A stretch of 64,000 bases of DNA from Candidatus Poribacteria bacterium (GTDB lineage Bacteria > Poribacteria > WGA-4E > PCPOR2b), in assembly GCA_003635265.1 (NCBI GenBank), contig PYIZ01000033.1, forward strand, positions 187,605 to 251,604. Reading direction: 5' to 3'. This document shows positions 9,202 through 18,138 of this stretch, in pieces. Made by a program: the position numbers and the translations under genes. Within the stretch, counting starts at the first letter, position 1, and every line of letters begins with the position of its first letter. The notes beneath the pieces are model-generated. The model made no database searches. It had not been told where the DNA came from and saw nothing but the letters and a program-made list of their open reading frames with translations.

Positions 9202-9378
9202 TAATCAGATTTCTAGGGGCGTTTACGTGGGTCTTGGTTCCATCCAACTAGCTGTTTCGCGAAACTCCTTTCGAATACCCCACGTTTCAATATAGGGACT
9301 TTTGTTTCCAGACAGAGATACAGGGGTCATGCTGCCCCTGTGTCAAGTTGGACACATGTTTCCCGGCAAAGGGCAAAA
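9202..9378 (+). other. Structured intergenic segment between aspS and the nucleotidyltransferase gene
   Basis: Contains distant complementary arms ACGTGGG (9225-9231) and CCCACGT (9279-9285) enclosing the palindrome GTTTCGCGAAAC (9254-9265), and a second hairpin ACAGGGG/CCCCTGT (9320-9326, 9335-9341; 8-base loop). No T-run follows either. It could be a processed leader or a weak transcription-termination region; no known RNA family is recognised. Confidence 0.35.
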
Positions 9379-10227
9379 ATGGAAATGGCTGTAATGAAGG
9401 AAGAGATCCATTTCAGTCCAGAAGATCAACAGTTCATTGACCGAGCCATAGATTTTTGCCAACGAATGGGTGAACGCGCTGTCCTCATGTTGGTTGGAAG
9501 CCGTGCCGCTAATTTTGCCGATGAATGGTCAGATCTCGACCTATGTATCGTTGGCGATAAGCGGTGTCTTTCCGATGAAGATCGAAGAACGTATGAACAG
9601 AGTCAGCAACTTTTCGTCGATCGAGGTGATTATGAAGCCCACTGGTCGTTTTTTGATGAAGGTGACTTGCGGGCATGGTTGACGACGTGGCCGAGTGAGA
9701 TGATGTGGATTATTGCCACCTCGCAGACCCTCTACGGTTGTTCAACCACCGCTGGAGAACTGAAACGTTGCTTTCACTTATATCCACGAGCGATCGCGGA
9801 GAGCAAGCTAAGGTGGATGTTCGGCAAGTATTATTACTCGCAACGCGGTCCACTGGCTATGGCTGCTCGGAGCCATGTGGAAATGGCGTTTGTTGCGGTT
9901 GGAAACGTCACTGAGTACCTATGCAAAATTTGCTGCATTGCAGAGAGACAACCGTTTCCCTACAGCAAATGGCTGGTTGAAGCAGCTAAACGGACACAAC
10001 TGGGTGCGATGGTATATCCGTCAATTCAGCGGGCAGTAGATGGCACGAAAGAATTTCTCAACCCACCGGCGGATCGTCACTGGCGCGACTGGGTGCCGGT
10101 AAAAGAATTGCGGGCGACGTTGCCGATTGTTCAAAACGGGCTGAAAGAACTGGGTTGGGGTTGCGATTGGATTGACAATCCGGAGAGAGTTTACTTCGAG
10201 GAAACGGTGAAACGACCTGAGCCCTGA
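9379..10227 (+). CDS. Nucleotidyltransferase of the polymerase-beta / aminoglycoside-nucleotidyltransferase superfamily
   Basis: 282 residues from ATG 9379 (AAAGGG just upstream; the open frame extends to a GTG at 9340 with no good site). Seen: LVGSRAANFADEWSDLDLCI, the GS-x(n)-DxD signature that binds ATP-Mg in minimal nucleotidyltransferases, at about residues 36-55, followed by a mostly helical C-terminal half. This arrangement resembles aminoglycoside adenylyltransferase-like proteins, but there is no specific match to a resistance gene. Substrate may be a small molecule or nucleotide. Standing between aspS and ddl gives no functional clue. Confidence 0.75.
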   Translation: MEMAVMKEEIHFSPEDQQFIDRAIDFCQRMGERAVLMLVGSRAANFADEWSDLDLCIVGDKRCLSDEDRRTYEQSQQLFVDRGDYEAHWSFFDEGDLRAWLTTWPSEMMWIIATSQTLYGCSTTAGELKRCFHLYPRAIAESKLRWMFGKYYYSQRGPLAMAARSHVEMAFVAVGNVTEYLCKICCIAERQPFPYSKWLVEAAKRTQLGAMVYPSIQRAVDGTKEFLNPPADRHWRDWVPVKELRATLPIVQNGLKELGWGCDWIDNPERVYFEETVKRPEP

Positions 10228-10328
10228 ATATCGACGAACAGGAATTAGAACGCCAAATGACTGTATCGGGCATGACTCTTGCGCGAGAGACTATACGATT
10301 TCTGATGACGACGAAGGAGATTTTTGAA

Positions 10329-11294
10329 ATGGAGAGAGAGCAGTTGCTCGAAAAACGAATTGCGGTGTTGATGGGTGGAAGATCGGGTGAAAGACAGGTG
10401 TCATTGCGATCCGGCGCGCGAATTACCGCCGCACTTCAACGGCTTGGCGCGGATGTGGTAACAATCGATCCAATTGACCTCGATTGGGTGGACCGGCTGC
10501 GCGCTGACTCAATTGAAATTGCATTTCTGGGGGTACATGGCAAGGGCTGCGAGGATGGGACAATTCAAGGCGTTTTGGAGGCATTTGAATTTAGCTATAC
10601 GGGTTCCGGAGTGCTCGCAAGTGCGTTGGCGATGAATAAGGTCATGACCAAGCGGGTGCTTTCCACGCTAGACATTCCAACACCGGACTATTTTGCGATT
10701 GACCCGAACCAAGATTTAGATCTGCAATGCGAGGAGGCAATCGATCGGTTGGGATTACCGCTTGTGATTAAACCTGCATCGGAGGGATCAAGCATAGGCG
10801 TATCGATTATTTCTGAGCTACCCGAGGTCCGGTTGATTGCTCGTAAAACGCAACATCAGTTCGGAGAAATCCTATTTGAGCGATATATCCGAGGGCAGGA
10901 AGTTACGGTCGGATTGTTGGGGATTAATGAAAAGCTCCGTGCTTTACCCATACTTGAACTCGTTCCCAAACGGGAGTTTTACGACTACGAAGCGAAGTAT
11001 ACCGAGGGCATGACAGAGTTCATTATTCCCGCAAGGTTATCCGATGCGCTGACCGAGAAGGTACAAGAAATTGCACTTGGGACGCACCAAGCAGTCGGGT
11101 GTTGGGGGTACTCAAGAGTGGATATGTTGGTCGATACCGATGGACAGCCCTACGTGATGGAAATTAATACACTACCGGGTTTGACTGACCTCAGTGATTT
11201 ACCAGCACAGGCAGCGGCAGCGGGAATGTCCTATGACGAATTGATCTGCGAAATCCTAACAAGTGCGCAAGTTCGCCTGATCGCATCGGATTAA
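10329..11294 (+). CDS. ddl: D-alanine--D-alanine ligase
   Basis: 321 residues from ATG 10329, which has AAGGAGA eight bases upstream; the frame is open back to 10257 but without support. ATP-grasp enzyme that joins two D-alanines for peptidoglycan precursors in the cytoplasm. Seen: N-terminal VLMGGRSGERQVSL, HGKGCEDGTIQG (the HGxxGEDG substrate motif with C replacing one glycine-flanking position), the ATP-grasp EGSSIGVS, and the Mg-binding end YVMEINTLPGLTDLS. It stands apart from other mur genes. Together with the outer-membrane proteins in the window it implies a peptidoglycan-containing envelope. Confidence 0.95.
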   Translation: MEREQLLEKRIAVLMGGRSGERQVSLRSGARITAALQRLGADVVTIDPIDLDWVDRLRADSIEIAFLGVHGKGCEDGTIQGVLEAFEFSYTGSGVLASALAMNKVMTKRVLSTLDIPTPDYFAIDPNQDLDLQCEEAIDRLGLPLVIKPASEGSSIGVSIISELPEVRLIARKTQHQFGEILFERYIRGQEVTVGLLGINEKLRALPILELVPKREFYDYEAKYTEGMTEFIIPARLSDALTEKVQEIALGTHQAVGCWGYSRVDMLVDTDGQPYVMEINTLPGLTDLSDLPAQAAAAGMSYDELICEILTSAQVRLIASD

Positions 11295-11333
11295 TATCGA
11301 CCTGTTGTCAGTGCTATTCTAATTTCAATTCAC

Positions 11334-12368
11334 CTACGCAGAGGTCATTTGCGTGGGGATTACATCGGAAGCAACTCCCTGCCGAAACTGAATGGCGGAG
11401 TCAATCATCCTAAAGATGTCAAACTGTGGTCGGTAGTCTATAAGTTGAGCACCTTTGGTGAGATCAAACTCATAATAAGTCGGTGTGTTTTCTGCCAACT
11501 GAACATCGACGTAGTCTACGCCTAATTTTTCCGCGAGATAAGGCACCGTTTCCTCCCATGTAAAAGGCTTCGGTCCAGCAAGTTGGAAGGTTTCCCCGAT
11601 CGCCTCCGGTTTGCCGAGCGCGGCTAGGAAACCGATCACAATGTCGCGTACATCCGCAATATGTTTCTTATAAGATCTTCCGTTCTCATCTCGCGCGATG
11701 AGCAGGCGTTCTCCCGCCTCTCCGAACCCCATTAGTTGTTGGCGGGTTTCGGCAGCGGCACCTGTAGTTCTGTTTGCGTAGGCATTCTGCCAATTGTCAA
11801 GACGAAATTGGGCAAAATTCAAGATCTCATCGCCAGCGGCCACGAAGGCAAAACGGAAGATCGAGATCGGCAGTTGATAGCTCCGATAATAGCCACGACA
11901 CATCTCTTCGCCAAGTACCTTTGAGAGCGCGTACCACCCGCCCGGCTTCTGGGGCATTGCGTCTTCGCGGATGGATTCGGACAGACCGCCGGGAGGGTAT
12001 TTCTGGTAGGTCGCATCGGTGCTTGCAAAGAAAAAGTGTTTGAGGTTATCCACATTTTCACGGGCGGCTTCCAGCATGTTAAACGTGCCGCGCGCATTGA
12101 TTTCGAAATAGTCTTCGTTGGAGAAAGGACCCCCACCTTGAAATGCCGCTCCCAGATGACAGATCGCTTCTACCCCATCGACTGCTCTGTTTACATCCGC
12201 AGGATTGACTAAACTCCCCTCAATCAATTCAACGGGAAGCCCCTCAAACTTTTCCAGCCGCGAATCCTTTTCCCAAACCAATCCGCGCACTTCATGTCCT
12301 TCATCAACGAGTACTTTGGCAAGATTGGCACCGATTCTGCCGGATATACCGGTAACAAGAATCTTCAT
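11334..12368 (-). CDS. NAD-dependent epimerase/dehydratase (extended SDR)
   Basis: 344 residues. Seen: Rossmann motif TGISGRIG near the N-terminus, an ICHLGA strand, a FFFASTDA serine strand and the catalytic YALSK pair in GGWYALSKVLGEE. A C-terminal substrate domain includes FQLAGPKPFTWEETVPYLAEK, typical of nucleotide-sugar or sugar epimerases. Start ATG is preceded by TAGGAGATATTTTTT. It converges with ddl and diverges from the SpoIIE-type phosphatase gene, sharing a 163-base upstream gap. Substrate unknown. Confidence 0.85.
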   Translation of the reverse strand: MKILVTGISGRIGANLAKVLVDEGHEVRGLVWEKDSRLEKFEGLPVELIEGSLVNPADVNRAVDGVEAICHLGAAFQGGGPFSNEDYFEINARGTFNMLEAARENVDNLKHFFFASTDATYQKYPPGGLSESIREDAMPQKPGGWYALSKVLGEEMCRGYYRSYQLPISIFRFAFVAAGDEILNFAQFRLDNWQNAYANRTTGAAAETRQQLMGFGEAGERLLIARDENGRSYKKHIADVRDIVIGFLAALGKPEAIGETFQLAGPKPFTWEETVPYLAEKLGVDYVDVQLAENTPTYYEFDLTKGAQLIDYRPQFDIFRMIDSAIQFRQGVASDVIPTQMTSA

Positions 12369-12421
12369 AAAAAATATCTCCTAATTTAGTTGTAAACTCG
12401 GTCAATTTTTTATTTGTGATT

Positions 12422-12452
12422 TTGACCTTATTTTGTTATCATGTTGTTATAT
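12422..12452 (+). promoter_or_regulatory. Possible sigma-70-like promoter for the SpoIIE-type phosphatase gene
   Basis: TTGACC at 12422-12427 is followed after 17 bases by TGTTAT (12445-12450), with TTATAT overlapping it. It lies about 80 bases before the preferred ATG at 12532. If real, the longer open frame starting TTG at 12433 would begin inside the promoter, which argues against that start. Confidence 0.4.
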
Positions 12453-12531
12453 TTTACGCAACGGTGTCTTAGGTGTCAAAAGGAAAAACAGAAAATATCC
12501 TCTTTTTTATACTTATCTTTTGGGGTATCTC

Positions 12532-14304
12532 ATGTTGATGCGCAATGAAGGCAGAACCTTAAAAAGCCAGATTGTTATCATGTTTCTTCTTATCGGTTTA
12601 GCTCCGCTGTTTTCCGCCTCAATCCTCGCTTTCTATTCAAGTCAAAAAACATTGAACGAGGCAATTGGCATGGTAGAGCGCGATTTTGCGATTAAGACAA
12701 TGGATAAAATTGACCGTGAGATGGAAAACATCCGTCTCACGGTCGAGAGCTGGACCAGTTTTGAGAATCGAAAGGTTTTAGCAAACTTAGCTATTGAAGG
12801 TCAGAAGAAGAATTATGATGAACTGTTTGAACAATGGAGTTACGACGGATCAACTTCAACGCTCGGGGCGCAATTTCTCAAAAATCTCCAGCGGACAAAC
12901 CAAGATCAATTCAAGGAAATCTTTCTGACGGATCTGCGCGGATATGTTATTGCCGCCACGGACAAAACAAGTGATTTCGATCAAGGTCCGGCAGATGATC
13001 CGCCGTTCGGTGAAAAGTGGTGGGCAGCGGCAAAAAAGAAAGGCGAACATATCGGCGAGATAGCCTTTGATGACAGTGCTGGGGTTTACTCCGTAGATAT
13101 CAACATGAGCATCAAAGACGATGACGATGAAACGGTGGGTATTATAAAAGTAGTCTACAGCGTTGAGAACATCCGGGATTTAATCGGAGGTGGTGGGCAT
13201 GGGACTTCGCGGCATTATGAACTGCTTAATCGATACGGTTACATCGTCGCAGCGACTGAGACAGATCAGGCAGGGATTCTAGAGGAAACATCTCGCGTTG
13301 TCCTCCCCGATAACAAGGAGGTGTGGAAAAACCGGGCAGCCAAGAACGGGTTTGCTATCGGAGAGACGGAGACCGAAAAAGTCCTTATGGGTTGGTCCCG
13401 CGGAGAGGCGTGGACCGTATTAACATACAGCCCCCTCGACGCAGCACATGCGCCCTTGCAGCAGCAGGCACGTTGGCTTATGGGGGTATCGGCGGTTGCT
13501 ACGATTATCATACTTCTTGTCGCGCTGGCGGTGGGAAATCGTGTGGTGTCTGAAATGCTCGGTAAGGAGCTCATGGCGCAAGAGATTCAAACTGCTCAGA
13601 GTATGCAGATGGGGTTATTGCCTGAACCACTTGATATTGTCGGACTCGATCTGGCAGGGCGTTGTCTCGCGGCGAACCGTGTCGGTGGGGATTATTACAA
13701 CTATCTGTGGATGGATAACGAGGAGAGGAAACTCGCAATCGTCATCGCCGATGTGGCTGGGCACGATATGTCCGCAGCAATCCCTGCCGTGATGTTCTCC
13801 GGGATGCTTGACTTTGCTGTCAAAGAGGGAACGCCTGGGGCGATGCTCACCGCACTCAATCAGTCACTCTGTCAACAACCTAAACGCACACCCTTTATTA
13901 CCTGTTGTGTTGCTATCATTGATTTGGATGAGAAGGAAATGCGATGGTCAAAAGCCGGACACCCCGAAATTTATCACTATTGTACACACAAAGATGCTGT
14001 CGAAGAATTAACTGCCGAAAGCTATCCACTCGGAGTGTCCCAGAAATCGGATTATTCGGATGAAACTGTCCATCTGCACGAAGGAGATATGCTCATCTTT
14101 TACACCGATGGACTTCCTGAAGCAGCCAACCCCAGCGGGAGGGTATACGGCTACAACCGACTCGAAAGGAGCATCCACCGCGTTGCACAAGCGGGCCTTT
14201 CATCAATGGAAGGCATCAATCAGATGATAGACGATGTTCGTGGGTTTATTGATAATACTGAGCCGGAAGATGATATAACCGTTGTTGTAGCCAAGGTGAC
14301 ATAA
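12532..14304 (+). CDS. Membrane-anchored PP2C-type phosphatase, SpoIIE/RsbU family, with extracytoplasmic sensor domain
   Basis: 590 residues from ATG 12532 (GGGG six bases upstream). Seen: first membrane segment IVIMFLLIGLAPLFSASILAF (about residues 13-35), an extracytoplasmic Cache/dCache-like region (about 40-300), a second membrane helix GVSAVATIIILLVALAVG (about 320-340), a short linker QEIQTAQSMQMGLLP typical before RsbU domains, and the phosphatase domain (about 375-590) with AGRCLAANRVGGDYY, VIADVAGHDMSAA, LIFYTDGLPEA and EPEDDITVVVAK, which carry the metal-binding acidic residues. Family members dephosphorylate anti-sigma-factor antagonists. No partner antagonist or anti-sigma gene adjoins it; whether it talks to the sigma genes further along is unknown. 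Confidence 0.9.
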   Translation: MLMRNEGRTLKSQIVIMFLLIGLAPLFSASILAFYSSQKTLNEAIGMVERDFAIKTMDKIDREMENIRLTVESWTSFENRKVLANLAIEGQKKNYDELFEQWSYDGSTSTLGAQFLKNLQRTNQDQFKEIFLTDLRGYVIAATDKTSDFDQGPADDPPFGEKWWAAAKKKGEHIGEIAFDDSAGVYSVDINMSIKDDDDETVGIIKVVYSVENIRDLIGGGGHGTSRHYELLNRYGYIVAATETDQAGILEETSRVVLPDNKEVWKNRAAKNGFAIGETETEKVLMGWSRGEAWTVLTYSPLDAAHAPLQQQARWLMGVSAVATIIILLVALAVGNRVVSEMLGKELMAQEIQTAQSMQMGLLPEPLDIVGLDLAGRCLAANRVGGDYYNYLWMDNEERKLAIVIADVAGHDMSAAIPAVMFSGMLDFAVKEGTPGAMLTALNQSLCQQPKRTPFITCCVAIIDLDEKEMRWSKAGHPEIYHYCTHKDAVEELTAESYPLGVSQKSDYSDETVHLHEGDMLIFYTDGLPEAANPSGRVYGYNRLERSIHRVAQAGLSSMEGINQMIDDVRGFIDNTEPEDDITVVVAKVT

Positions 14305-14337
14305 TCCCAATAAGGCATACCATAAAAAAATAAGGAT

Positions 14338-15621
14338 ATGACAGAACGACCGGATCTCCTTTCTGCGAACGATATGGTGGATACTGCTAGTGACAATGAA
14401 ACCGATACGCGAATTAAGTTAATTTCATTCCGAGAGCTAGTTCCTGAAATCAAAGATACGGGTTATCTTACACACGGAATTTTTTATTATCCCGCTAAGT
14501 TTATACCCCAAGTTGTAAGATACGCGCTGGAGTCCTTCACGAAGGAAGATAATTGGGTTGTTGATCCGTTTGCGGGATCGGGGACTGTCGGCGTTGAGGC
14601 TTACCTGTGCGAACGGAATGCGTTTTTGCTCGACCTAAATCCGCTTCTCGATTATATGATACCCCTCAAGGTTCCTACCGCAAAGGAGCGATTGCGTGAA
14701 GACTGTTTAAGTCAGATGCTAGATAGTTTAGAAAAAAGTGACGATTACTTTGCTCCGGCGTGGTCAAATATAGCGTATTGGTATCCGCCTGAAATGTTGG
14801 AAGTTCTTAGTCGGTATTGGGGATTTATCAAAAATAGGGAAAGGGACACATATACCGCGATTGTAGAATCATCTCTGTTGAAGATGAGCAAGCATTTTTC
14901 CTATGCGGAACATAGAACTCCGAAACTGTTCCGATCTAAAAGTAAGCGCAAATATGTCGGAGAGCTGCTGCAGACGGATTGGGAAGAAAAATTACGAAAG
15001 ATGATTCGGAGTCATTCATTGGAAACTTTACGGAATATGAATGACTTTGCAGCAGTTACGAGTCGCCACAATAACTCTGTTGAGTTTAAGGGTGGAGTAG
15101 ATTCCTCCTATTTTTCGTTTCAGCGGGAATTTGATGCCTTAATCACATCGCCGCCTTATCTACAAGCCCAAGAATATATGCGGACAGTCAAAATGGAACT
15201 GTTTTGGCTGGGCTATAACGAGGAAGAGATAAGAAAATTATCCAGACTTGAAATACCGTATCGGAAGGCGGACAGACTGATTCAAACCCCAACACTGGAG
15301 AAAATAAGATCTGAACTCACGCGGGAGGACCTCGTTAAATTACTGGATTCATATTTTTGTCATACCATTAATGCCCTTGAGAATGCAATGGATCAGTTAA
15401 AAGCGAACGGAACCGCCTGCGTTTTCATTGGAAATCCCCTGATTGATGGAATAAAGGTTGAAATCTGGCGGATCTTGATGGAATATTTTACAGACAACGA
15501 GTATCTCTTTGAGAACCTGTACGAGGATCGGATAAAGCATAGACAGTTATTCGGCACGCGTAAGAATAAAAACCCAGATGGAATGAAATCTGAATTTTTG
15601 CTAATTTTGAGAAAAGAGTGA
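14338..15621 (+). CDS. Site-specific DNA methyltransferase-like protein (N4-cytosine/N6-adenine type)
   Basis: 427 residues; ATG preceded by AAGGAT. Seen: HGIFYYPAKFIPQVV near residue 46, the SAM-binding motif DPFAGSGTVG (76-85), then 185 residues containing a basic segment, and the catalytic tetrad SPPY (271-274) of amino-methyltransferases. Motif I precedes motif IV, as in the alpha/gamma orders. The SPPY form favours N4-cytosine or N6-adenine methylation of DNA, but RNA guanine-N2 enzymes share a related (D/N)PPY fold, so the target is not certain. No restriction endonuclease gene is adjacent. It overlaps the next methyltransferase by one base, and the pair looks more AT-rich than its neighbours, which may reflect transfer. 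Confidence 0.8.
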   Translation: MTERPDLLSANDMVDTASDNETDTRIKLISFRELVPEIKDTGYLTHGIFYYPAKFIPQVVRYALESFTKEDNWVVDPFAGSGTVGVEAYLCERNAFLLDLNPLLDYMIPLKVPTAKERLREDCLSQMLDSLEKSDDYFAPAWSNIAYWYPPEMLEVLSRYWGFIKNRERDTYTAIVESSLLKMSKHFSYAEHRTPKLFRSKSKRKYVGELLQTDWEEKLRKMIRSHSLETLRNMNDFAAVTSRHNNSVEFKGGVDSSYFSFQREFDALITSPPYLQAQEYMRTVKMELFWLGYNEEEIRKLSRLEIPYRKADRLIQTPTLEKIRSELTREDLVKLLDSYFCHTINALENAMDQLKANGTACVFIGNPLIDGIKVEIWRILMEYFTDNEYLFENLYEDRIKHRQLFGTRKNKNPDGMKSEFLLILRKE

Positions 15622-16352
15622 TGAGTAACAGTTTTCGCGAATCTGAAGCCAGAGCCGTGCTCAAGTCCCTAGAGTCATCCTATTGTCCAGCACCGATAAA
15701 AGAAGCACGGGAACGGCAAGATGAAATACTGATTGAAAGGTTCCGTGGGAAGCCCTGCGCCATTGCGGATGTCGGTTGTGGCACAGGCTACCACGGCTCA
15801 ATCTTTGCTCCCGCGTGTCGGCTTTATCACGGGTTTGAGATATCGGCTCATATTGGAAAAATTGCTCAAGAGAGATGGTGTGAGGAAGGGTTAAACAACG
15901 CGGAGTTATTCCTAGGCGATGCCGCTCAAGCTAAAACACCGGACAATTTCTATGATCTTGTCTGGTGTTTATACTTTACGCCGGGCAATTTTCGAGAACC
16001 ATCAAGGGATCTAAGTCTTTATACGGATGCATATCTCGATCGAAATCCAAGTTTTATCGCTATATTCTCGAACTTTTATCGGTCACTGAAACCGGGCGGG
16101 TTAATGTTCTTAACGATCTACAAGGATGTGCCAGACGCAGAGGGCGCACAGATCGATTTCTACGAGCATACCGATCAGCATATAGTAACGCCCAGAGGCG
16201 GGCGATTTGTGGCGACTGCGGAAAATTTCTGGTCTGCCAGATGGACCGAGCAAAGTCTCTTATCGAATCTTAAAGCGTGTGGGATTGCCGAGCCCGATGT
16301 TATATTTCATGACTTAAATCATATTGCATGGCTCGTTGAAATTAGTAAGTGA
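15621..16352 (+). CDS. Class I SAM-dependent methyltransferase
   Basis: 243 residues from ATG 15621, which overlaps the preceding stop (TGATG), so the two are translationally coupled. Seen: motif I IADVGCGTGYHGS (about residues 49-61), an acidic strand end GFEIS, DLVWCLYF as motif IV-like strand, and FYRSLKPGGLMFLTIYKD as the post-motif strand. There is no NPPY/SPPY, so DNA amino-methylation is not indicated; small-molecule, protein or RNA methylation are open. Coupling to a DNA-methyltransferase-like gene makes a shared process likely but undefined. Confidence 0.8.
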   Translation: MSNSFRESEARAVLKSLESSYCPAPIKEARERQDEILIERFRGKPCAIADVGCGTGYHGSIFAPACRLYHGFEISAHIGKIAQERWCEEGLNNAELFLGDAAQAKTPDNFYDLVWCLYFTPGNFREPSRDLSLYTDAYLDRNPSFIAIFSNFYRSLKPGGLMFLTIYKDVPDAEGAQIDFYEHTDQHIVTPRGGRFVATAENFWSARWTEQSLLSNLKACGIAEPDVIFHDLNHIAWLVEISK

Positions 16353-16373
16353 TTACAGAATGAAGGAGAAATT

Positions 16374-17174
16374 ATGATAGGTCCTAGACTTCCCTACCGG
16401 TATGACCACTACACTTGGCCCGAAATCAGGGATCTGGTCGAAAAACAACCCGTCATCGTCCTACCTGTAGGTTCCACCGAGGACCATGGTCATCACCTTC
16501 CCTTGGATGTGGATACCTTCGTCGTCAGCAGCATCTGTGATGCGGCTGCGCAGCAAATCCCCGACGAAGTGCTGCTCTTGCCCGAAGTCGCTTACGGTTT
16601 TGAAGATCACCACATGGATTTCCCCGGTACTATTACCATCCGTGATGACCATTTGCTCAACTTTGTGGTTGATATCACCAAGAGCGTCGCCCACCATGGC
16701 TTTCGCAAGATTCTTATCGTCAACGGTCACGGTTCCAATGTCCCTATCTTGGAGTTAGCAGCGCGCCGAACCGTAATCGAAACCGAGGCGCACTGCGGTA
16801 TGCTCAACGCAGGGGCAGGCGTTTCGGTTGATGAAATCGTTGAATCAGATGTGCTGTCCCACGCAGATGAGATTGAAACATCGGTCTACCGCTATCTCAA
16901 CGATGCAGCGGTGCAAATGGACAAAGCCGCCCATGAAGTGAAGGTTCCAGTGTCTCGCTACTATTGGCGTGGCACAGTGCGCGGCAAGGGGAGCGCACCG
17001 CTAAAGATGATGGATCAATGGTCTCGCATCTCGGAGACGGGGGTCATCGGCGACGCTACCCTTGGTACAGTGGAGAAAGGTGAACGATTTTTCAACGCTG
17101 CCGCTACAGAGCTCGCCGCACTCATCCGTGAATTCCGCAGCCTGCCTATCGAACCTCGTGTAGACCACCATTAA
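16374..17174 (+). CDS. Creatininase-family metal-dependent amidohydrolase
   Basis: 266 residues; ATG preceded by GAAGGAGAAATT. Family members are zinc/manganese hydrolases of cyclic amides or formamides (creatinine amidohydrolase, MftE, FAPy deformylase). Seen: VGSTEDHGHHLPLDVD holding metal-binding E/H/D residues, the FPGTITI strand, IVNGHGSN, and HADEIETS with the conserved late glutamate. All the metal positions appear intact, so it should be active. It lies 22 bases after the methyltransferase pair and 28 before pyrF; substrate unknown. Confidence 0.88.
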   Translation: MIGPRLPYRYDHYTWPEIRDLVEKQPVIVLPVGSTEDHGHHLPLDVDTFVVSSICDAAAQQIPDEVLLLPEVAYGFEDHHMDFPGTITIRDDHLLNFVVDITKSVAHHGFRKILIVNGHGSNVPILELAARRTVIETEAHCGMLNAGAGVSVDEIVESDVLSHADEIETSVYRYLNDAAVQMDKAAHEVKVPVSRYYWRGTVRGKGSAPLKMMDQWSRISETGVIGDATLGTVEKGERFFNAAATELAALIREFRSLPIEPRVDHH

Positions 17175-17202
17175 GCGCAGTCTAGAGTTACAAGGATCTA
17201 AT

Positions 17203-17916
17203 ATGCCCCAAAATCAACTTATCGTTGCCTTAGATGTGGAAGACTTGGCAGCAGCGAATCAACTGGTCACTACACTTTCAGATGAAGTCACTTGGTTCAA
17301 AATCGGAAAACAACTCTTCACTGCTGTGGGACCCGCTTCAGTCAAATTGCTGCTTGAGGCGAAAAAAAATATCTTTCTAGATCTCAAATTCCACGATATT
17401 CCCAATACGGTTACTGGCGCAGTCGGATCTGCGACAAAAATTGGTGCCAATATCATCAACATACACGCTTCAGGGGGCTTGGAGATGATGCGTGCTGCAG
17501 CGGAAGTCGCGGAGAAACAGGCTTCCGAACTCGGCATTCCTAAACCAACGCTTTTGGGCGTGACTGTCCTCACAAGCGTTGATGAAACGACTTTCCAGCG
17601 TGATTTTGGGACCCGACGTAAATTAAAAGATCAGGTGGCTTACCTCGCAGAACTATCTCAGAGAGCAGGATTAGAGGGCGTGGTCGCCTCGCCATTGGAA
17701 ATTGGGTTGATTCGGAAGGTATGTGGGGACGATTTTGTGATTGTTACACCCGGTGTCCGTCCCACGTGGGCGGTTTCAAACGATCAGCAGCGGGTCATGA
17801 CACCCGCCGAAGCAATTGATGCGGGAGCAGATTTCATCGTCGTTGGACGACCTATCACCGCAGCGGACAACCCACGCAAGGCAGCGAGGACAATACTGCA
17901 AGAAATCGATAAGTAA
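17203..17916 (+). CDS. pyrF: Orotidine 5'-phosphate decarboxylase
   Basis: 237 residues, the usual length for the short bacterial form. Last step of de novo UMP synthesis. Seen: LIVALDVEDL at the N-terminus, the catalytic FLDLKFHDIPNTV motif (Lys and Asp of the active site), VTVLTS, VVASPLEIGLIR, VTPGVRP and the phosphate-binding DFIVVGRPIT. All active-site residues are in place. It stands alone with no other pyr genes nearby. Confidence 0.97.
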   Translation: MPQNQLIVALDVEDLAAANQLVTTLSDEVTWFKIGKQLFTAVGPASVKLLLEAKKNIFLDLKFHDIPNTVTGAVGSATKIGANIINIHASGGLEMMRAAAEVAEKQASELGIPKPTLLGVTVLTSVDETTFQRDFGTRRKLKDQVAYLAELSQRAGLEGVVASPLEIGLIRKVCGDDFVIVTPGVRPTWAVSNDQQRVMTPAEAIDAGADFIVVGRPITAADNPRKAARTILQEIDK

Positions 17917-17977
17917 AACGTGATGCGTAAAGCGTGAAGTGCCAATTTGACGTTTATGCTTGATCCCGACCACGAAG

Positions 17978-18011
17978 AGAAACCGAGTTTTTTCTTCAAA
18001 ACTTGGTTTCT
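17978..18011. repeat. Strong intergenic hairpin between pyrF and lepA
   Basis: Fourteen paired bases, AGAAACCGAGTTTT with AAAACTTGGTTTCT (one G-T wobble), around the 6-base loop TTCTTC. No T-run follows on the plus strand, so it is not a standard terminator for pyrF. The remaining gap to lepA (18012-18138) shows nothing else I can name apart from a degenerate ACGTGATGCGTAAAGCGTG segment at 17920-17940. Confidence 0.6.
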
Positions 18012-18138
18012 GTTGCACTAAATCTTAACATGAGCCAACATCATAAGAGTGAGTGATGGATTCAACGAGATCACGCATCTAGTCGTCAAATACAGAAATC
18101 ATATTTTGTAATAAAAGGATTACAACTCTTATCAGTCA

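Noticed and set aside
12433..12531. Longer start of the phosphatase gene (TTG 12433)
   Set aside because: It would begin inside a plausible promoter and precede the first membrane helix by a 33-residue tail; ATG 12532 has GGGG upstream.
14338..16352. Complete restriction-modification system
   Set aside because: No endonuclease or specificity gene within reach; neighbours are a phosphatase and a creatininase-like gene.
17917..18138. Riboswitch upstream of lepA
   Set aside because: Only a simple hairpin is seen; no conserved aptamer pattern and no expected target gene.
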